DNA from: Candidatus Mesolinea sp.
Lineage (GTDB): Bacteria; Chloroflexota; Anaerolineae; Anaerolineales; Anaerolineaceae
DNA: 9,516 bases
Direction of reading: 5' to 3'
Assembly: GCA_003445715.1 (NCBI GenBank)
Contig: DMCS01000089.1
Coordinates: 10,153-19,668, forward strand
In this document: piece by piece, positions 6,048-9,516 of the stretch
Layout: every line of letters starts with the position of its first letter
Numbering within the stretch: position 1 is the first letter of the stretch
Translations under genes and position numbers: made by a program
Notes under the pieces: generated by a model
Told to the model about the DNA's origin: nothing
Database searches by the model: none
The model's input: only the letters and a program-made list of their open reading frames with translations

Positions 6048-7870
6048 GCTTGTTTCTCCCGCCGCCGATTGGTCGCATCTGTCTCCGCCCTGGTGATCAT
6101 CCCAAGGATCAGGAGCACTATCATGACAATCAAACCCACCTGCAAAGCACGTTCATGCGGTGCTTGGGTAGGTTGTTGACCAAGCGATTTTGCCAAATAA
6201 GCCCCTTCCTGTGTGCCCGCGGCGTAGCCAGTCACCTGCCCGGAATCATAATATGGCAAAACTATGGCAGCATCTTGGTTGGTAATGAGCACAAGGAATT
6301 TCCCCTTGCCCAACCAAGGGGCAGCTTGCTCCATCCAGACCTGAAATTGGCTGCCTGAATCTTCGAGCAGCAAAACGGCACGATAACTGCTCAATGCACT
6401 CACGCCCGTAGGTAAAAACACCATGGTCTGGTTTTGATCTACTGCCAGAGCAAGTACCCCTAAGTTTCCACCGGGCAAATAGGCTACCGAAGGCGTCGTT
6501 GTGATGCCGGCAGCTGATGCTAGCTCCTGAGCTAACCAGAGCCCGCTCGGTTGTGTTGTGAGCAGCTGCCAGTCCACGCCGCGTTCGGCGAGGAACTGCA
6601 ACAGCGGGGCTGCCACAGGCTCCAACTCATAACGGGTAGCGGGTTGGTAATCCAACACCACCAAAACCTTATCCCCAGCGGTAAGTGCTTGCAAGGCTTC
6701 TTGCAGCGCAACGGTATGCACAGGCGCAGCGCCTTCTCTCAGGGGAGGCGGGGGAACAAAAAGTAGCGTCCCGATGATGGCTGTCAGCAAAAGTAAGCCT
6801 ATCACCAAGCGATACCAGCCCTTTGAGGGTGTTTTAGGCCGGTGCGTCGGCGGGAAAGCCTTGCCCTCTTCTGCAATCAGGTTGCGCAATATTTCTGCAC
6901 GTTCTTTTTGGCTGCGCAGTAAGAGTAAATCTTGCGCTGCGCTTTCTTCCTCTATGCGTTCTGCTTCTTCAGAGGGCAAACTTGTCTCGGGTTGCATACC
7001 CAGGTCTTCAACAATCGGCTCTAAGATTTCAGCAGCTTCCTGCTCTGGCGTTGTTTCTTCGACCTCGGCTTCAGTCTGTGGCTCAACCTGTTCCTCGGGC
7101 TGCTCTTCCGTAAGTTCTTGCTGAGGTTCCTTTGGCAGCGCTTCTTCTGGTGGTGCTGCCTCCACCTCTTGAGCCGGAGCAGTTGCTTCTTCCACAGGCT
7201 GCGTTTCCTGGCCCAAAGTTTCTTCTGGCTCAGCTGCCTCAAGCATAGCAGCACCCGCTTCAAGAGGCTCGCTTTCTACCGGTTGGGTTTCTTCGCCCTC
7301 TATTTCAGGGTGCAATTCTCGGATTTTCTGCAGCCACTCAGGAGGACCCTCGGCATTCTCGCCTTCTTCAGATGTCTTACGCGCGCTTTGCAGGACTTCT
7401 CTTTGTTTACTTTCGCGCAAGCGCGCAATCCAATTGGTAAATTCTTTATCGATTTCGGCGTGCTTCTCCCCTGACCGCACCTGGTCCATCGTTCCAGCCC
7501 GGCTTGCCAAATCTCCCGTAGCATCTGCTTCCTGAGCGGCACGGGCTCGGATACGCGCTAACCATTCTGGCACTTGGAGTTCTTCTGTTTCAGGGGGTGG
7601 GGTTTCAGCATCCTGCGATTGTGGAACTTCTTCTTGCCCTTCAGACGTTGGTTTTGATTCCGCTGGCTCTGGAACTTCGCGCTCTTCTTCGCGGAAGGAC
7701 TTCAAGATTTCAGGCAGGTCACCACTCGCATCACTTGGGAGGGGTGGAGTACCCTCTACCCCCTCGATCCTAAAAAGTTCCTCGAGTTCCTTACCGCAGT
7801 GTACGCAGCGGGTTACTTGGGGGAAGTTTTCTTTTCCGCAATGTGGGCAAACGATCATATCAGCGGTCAT
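6044..7870 (-). CDS. Zinc-ribbon, acidic-linker, membrane-anchored protein
   Basis: A 608-residue protein. Residues 8-25 form a zinc ribbon with two knuckles, CPHC (8-11) and CVHC (22-25). Residues 30-340 are very rich in Glu, Pro and Ala and probably disordered; within them PEWLARIR (101-108), TNWIARLR (145-152) and PEWLQKIR (177-184) repeat one short motif, and ETQPVE occurs twice (194-199, 222-227). Basic residues at 343-354 precede a membrane helix at about 354-373. Residues 374-574 look like an alpha/beta domain (KVLVVLDYQPATRYELEPVA at 401-420; YLPGG at 464-468; YRAVLLLED at 496-504). A second helix (575-593) is followed by RRREKQA. The positive-inside rule places both termini in the cytoplasm and the alpha/beta domain outside. 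Its start abuts the previous stop exactly (TAGATG), with GGTGAG just upstream. I infer it is the scaffold linking the membrane parts to cytosolic partners. Biochemical function unknown. Confidence 0.85.
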   Translation of the reverse strand: MTADMIVCPHCGKENFPQVTRCVHCGKELEELFRIEGVEGTPPLPSDASGDLPEILKSFREEEREVPEPAESKPTSEGQEEVPQSQDAETPPPETEELQVPEWLARIRARAAQEADATGDLASRAGTMDQVRSGEKHAEIDKEFTNWIARLRESKQREVLQSARKTSEEGENAEGPPEWLQKIRELHPEIEGEETQPVESEPLEAGAAMLEAAEPEETLGQETQPVEEATAPAQEVEAAPPEEALPKEPQQELTEEQPEEQVEPQTEAEVEETTPEQEAAEILEPIVEDLGMQPETSLPSEEAERIEEESAAQDLLLLRSQKERAEILRNLIAEEGKAFPPTHRPKTPSKGWYRLVIGLLLLTAIIGTLLFVPPPPLREGAAPVHTVALQEALQALTAGDKVLVVLDYQPATRYELEPVAAPLLQFLAERGVDWQLLTTQPSGLWLAQELASAAGITTTPSVAYLPGGNLGVLALAVDQNQTMVFLPTGVSALSSYRAVLLLEDSGSQFQVWMEQAAPWLGKGKFLVLITNQDAAIVLPYYDSGQVTGYAAGTQEGAYLAKSLGQQPTQAPHERALQVGLIVMIVLLILGMITRAETDATNRRREKQA

Positions 7871-8485
7871 CTACTCACCATAGGGTCTTTCTAAGCCCAA
7901 CACAATGCGCAAACCGAGAAGCATTGCGCCTAAGCCCATCCCAATCAGCAATCCGCGCATGCCTACCAGCGGTAAGGCTTCTAAATAGCCAATCACAATA
8001 TCTAACTGCGGAATCTGAAGCGCTTGGAGCCAGCCTAACCCAAGCACAAGGAATACCAAAGCACTGATGCCAAAGGAGACCGTGAGCACTGACCATCCGC
8101 GCTGTTGAAAGAGGCGCAAAGCCGCTGCCGCCATCACCAAAGCTGCTAACCCGTGTAAGCTGGCTTCGGCGGGCTGCTCTATCGCAACAATCCAACGCAA
8201 ATAACTTGGGTTCTCCACGCCGGCAGTCATCCCGCCAACAAAACTAGCCAAAAAAGCACCTACGAGAATCAAGCTGTAAATAAACCCATGCCTAACCTTA
8301 ATAATCTTACGGGTATGCGCCAACAGCAGGGTTGCCAGCGCCACCAAAGCAGCAAAAGAAGCCAAAATCACAGCCCAATTGAGCATAACATCCAGCCATC
8401 CCTCGAGCTGTGGCTGCCAGATGAGGGCTGCCAAAACGAGCAGCCCACTCACAGCTGCAATGATGACAGGAATTAGCTTCTTCAT
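7871..8485 (-). CDS. Six-helix membrane protein of unknown function (upstream copy)
   Basis: A 204-residue integral membrane protein. Hydrophobic segments lie at about 4-22, 33-54, 66-88, 104-122, 129-146 and 168-194. The tail MRGLLIGMGLGAMLLGLRIV then LGLERPYGE closes with a basic-acidic cap; a similar LLG-x-(D/E)-RPY ending is familiar to me from uncharacterised Chloroflexota membrane proteins. It is not obviously similar in sequence to the other six-helix protein at 5364-6047. The start is taken as ATG 8485, which overlaps the previous stop as ATGA (8485-8482) and has GGGGGTG about seven bases upstream; the in-frame GTG at 8491 would lie too close to that site. No catalytic motif or transporter signature is seen. 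Inferred membrane subunit of the operon's complex. Confidence 0.8.
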   Translation of the reverse strand: MKKLIPVIIAAVSGLLVLAALIWQPQLEGWLDVMLNWAVILASFAALVALATLLLAHTRKIIKVRHGFIYSLILVGAFLASFVGGMTAGVENPSYLRWIVAIEQPAEASLHGLAALVMAAAALRLFQQRGWSVLTVSFGISALVFLVLGLGWLQALQIPQLDIVIGYLEALPLVGMRGLLIGMGLGAMLLGLRIVLGLERPYGE

Positions 8486-9234
8486 TGCCACACCCCCAAC
8501 AAGTGCAGCACTGCCGCAGCGATCAACCCTAAAGCAATCACGATGCGCAGCAGGTCCTGCGCCCGCAATGCTGCAGCTGCTGCGCGATTGACCTGCAAAC
8601 TCGCACCGCCATCAAAATAATCTTCTCCTAAGCTGATTTGAGCAGCGCTTGTGAGGAGCGCCGCCTGGGCTGAGAGATTTGAGGTAAGCGCAATGATAGG
8701 GTAACCCTTACGTTCGGCTAAGTCAGCAATTAGCAAGCTCTCTGGCTTGTGCGGACCGTAAAGAACCACGCCAGCATTGGCGCGCGAAGCAGCTTGCGGC
8801 AGCAAGCCTGCCAAGTAAGCATAAGGGGAGAGCCCAGCGGGTAGGGCGTAATCAAGCTTGAACAGCTCGGGTGCTACTGCTCCCTGATAGGTGCCTCGTA
8901 CCACGCTCTGGCTAAGGCAAGCCAACGTTCCACCACCGCTGGCAGCACGCACAGGTTGATCGGTAAAAATGGAGCGCCGAGTCAGCGCCGCGAGCACGGG
9001 CAGGCTCGCCATTGCTGTGGTGCTGTCGGCAACATCCAAACCTAAGCCAATTGTCAAGCGTTTGCCTTGTTCGGCAGATGCCTGGCTTAATATTTCAGTA
9101 CTATGCACCGCTAAGGTTTTGCGCAGCCCAACATAAGGACGCTTACGCTGCACCAGAAAGCCCACACCTAGCGCCACTAATGCCAACACGCACAGACCGA
9201 TCGCCAGTAGGTCATTAATGCTCAAAGCTGGCAT
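8482..9234 (-). CDS. Double-anchored protein, DUF6754-like
   Basis: A 250-residue protein with one membrane helix at each end (about 6-27 and 229-247) and a soluble middle. The basic stretch QRKRPYVGLRK (29-39) after helix 1 and Arg224/Arg230 before helix 2 put the middle on the cytoplasmic side. That domain (40-225) has a Rossmann-like feel, with LTIGLGLDVADSTTAMASL (60-78), a glycine run ASGGGTLACLSQSVVRGTYQG (98-118), GVVLYGPHKPESLLIADLAE (155-174), YPIIALTSNLSAQAALLTSA (178-197) and a DYFDGGASL turn (205-213). The size and these segments fit what I remember of the DUF6754 family, which has no known function; this match needs a profile search. An AGAGG lies nine bases before ATG 9234. It follows the small open frame by four bases and overlaps the next gene. 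Confidence 0.75.
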   Translation of the reverse strand: MPALSINDLLAIGLCVLALVALGVGFLVQRKRPYVGLRKTLAVHSTEILSQASAEQGKRLTIGLGLDVADSTTAMASLPVLAALTRRSIFTDQPVRAASGGGTLACLSQSVVRGTYQGAVAPELFKLDYALPAGLSPYAYLAGLLPQAASRANAGVVLYGPHKPESLLIADLAERKGYPIIALTSNLSAQAALLTSAAQISLGEDYFDGGASLQVNRAAAAALRAQDLLRIVIALGLIAAAVLHLLGVWQ

Positions 9235-9238
9235 AAGG

Positions 9239-9391
9239 TTATGCCTCTAAGCTTTCTAAAAGTTTTTTGCGCAAGATTCCTCCAGCAGCTGGCGTGAACG
9301 AAGGAGGCAGGCTGAACGCAGATGGCTCAGAGCCAGAGTGCTTAGCCAAAGGTTGAACTAATGGGACATAATGCCTCAGTTCAACTTTCAT
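9239..9391 (-). CDS. Possible 50-residue small protein at the head of the operon
   Basis: A complete reading frame, ATG 9391 to TAA 9241-9239, encodes 50 residues: MKVELRHYVPLVQPLAKHSG, then a Pro/Ser-rich middle, and an amphipathic basic-acidic end GGILRKKLLESLEA (37-50). The codon before the ATG frame region is a stop (TAG, 9397-9395), so this ATG is the only start. Four bases separate its stop from ATG 9234, and the ribosome site of the next gene (AGAGG) lies inside its last codons, the same tight packing as the rest of the operon. There is no Shine-Dalgarno, but a strong -10 just upstream predicts transcription starting at or next to the ATG, which suits a leaderless gene. I recognise no family. 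It could be a real subunit, a leader peptide, or chance. Confidence 0.5.
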   Translation of the reverse strand: MKVELRHYVPLVQPLAKHSGSEPSAFSLPPSFTPAAGGILRKKLLESLEA

Positions 9392-9397
9392 GCGCTA

Positions 9398-9406
9398 AGT
9401 ATAGCA
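9398..9406 (-). promoter_or_regulatory. Extended -10 promoter of the membrane/MutL operon
   Basis: On the minus strand TGCTATACT (9406-9398) fits the extended -10 pattern TG-n-TATAAT with one mismatch in the hexamer. Transcription would begin six or seven bases downstream, at about 9391-9392, right at the ATG of the small frame. The -35 region has no clear consensus, which extended -10 promoters tolerate. It is the only plausible promoter seen for the whole gene run. Confidence 0.5.
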
Positions 9407-9516
9407 TAATAGACTTTTTTCTCCGCAGAATAATCGCCTCTAATAGCAAAGTGATAATGTCTTAAAGGTGCAAAATAGAAATGTCCTGATTATCAGTCTT
9501 TGAATCGCTTAGTTTA
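9407..9516. other. Gene-free right end of the window
   Basis: I find no reading frame with a credible start. The AT-rich stretch contains a short palindrome CTGATTATCAG (near 9485-9495) that could be an operator half, but it is too short to claim. Plus-strand ATGs here run into stops within a few codons. Confidence 0.4.

Noticed and set aside
6774..7474. Long plus-strand open frames (116 and 118 codons) opposite the zinc-ribbon gene
   Set aside because: They mirror the Glu/Ala/Pro-rich codons of the minus-strand gene, give Ser/Cys/Phe-rich low-complexity products, and have no ribosome site or domain.
8288..8591. Plus-strand frames opposite the start of the six-helix gene
   Set aside because: They run antisense to two tightly coupled genes with clear membrane segments, and their products are polar and low in complexity.
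9400..9516. Divergent plus-strand promoter (CATAAT near 9405) and gene at the right edge
   Set aside because: No supported start codon or ribosome site follows within the window, and the hexamer overlaps the better minus-strand -10 element.

Overview
The window looks like a chromosomal segment of a Chloroflexota bacterium, probably of the Anaerolineae type. This is inferred from protein style and not from a marker gene. The signs are extracytoplasmic proteins with long Pro/Thr linkers (one ending in a bacterial SH3 domain), a BMP-like lipoprotein, and a MutL-like ATPase among membrane proteins of unknown function. No rRNA, tRNA, CRISPR, transposase or phage gene was seen.

Layout. Positions 1-185 hold no gene but four consecutive inverted repeats. 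Positions 186-1250 (minus) encode a BMP/Med-like substrate-binding lipoprotein. A 187-base intergenic region separates it from a divergent plus-strand gene (1438-2610) for a seven-helix membrane protein with an external SH3 domain. That gene meets, tail to tail and only 3 bases apart, a minus-strand operon that fills the rest of the window (9391 down to 2614). The last 125 bases hold the likely operon promoter and nothing else I can support.

The operon is the main feature. In transcription order it encodes: a possible 50-residue protein (9391-9239) whose start sits at the predicted transcription start; a 250-residue protein with a membrane helix at each end around a soluble domain (DUF6754-like); a six-helix membrane protein; a 608-residue protein with an N-terminal zinc ribbon, a long acidic Pro/Glu-rich segment carrying three Trp-containing repeats, and an extracytoplasmic alpha/beta domain between two membrane helices; a second six-helix membrane protein; a MutL-like protein of the ASKHA ATPase fold; and a soluble protein combining a lipoyl/biotinyl-like barrel region with a C-terminal KOW-like segment. 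Most junctions are overlapping, abutting or separated by 1-7 bases, so translation is probably coupled.

MutL proteins are known as accessory factors of adenosylcobalamin-dependent glutamate mutase, but no mutase subunit is present here. I infer that the operon builds a membrane-bound complex with a cytosolic actin-like ATPase. Its function is unknown, and this is the best candidate for an undescribed system in the window.
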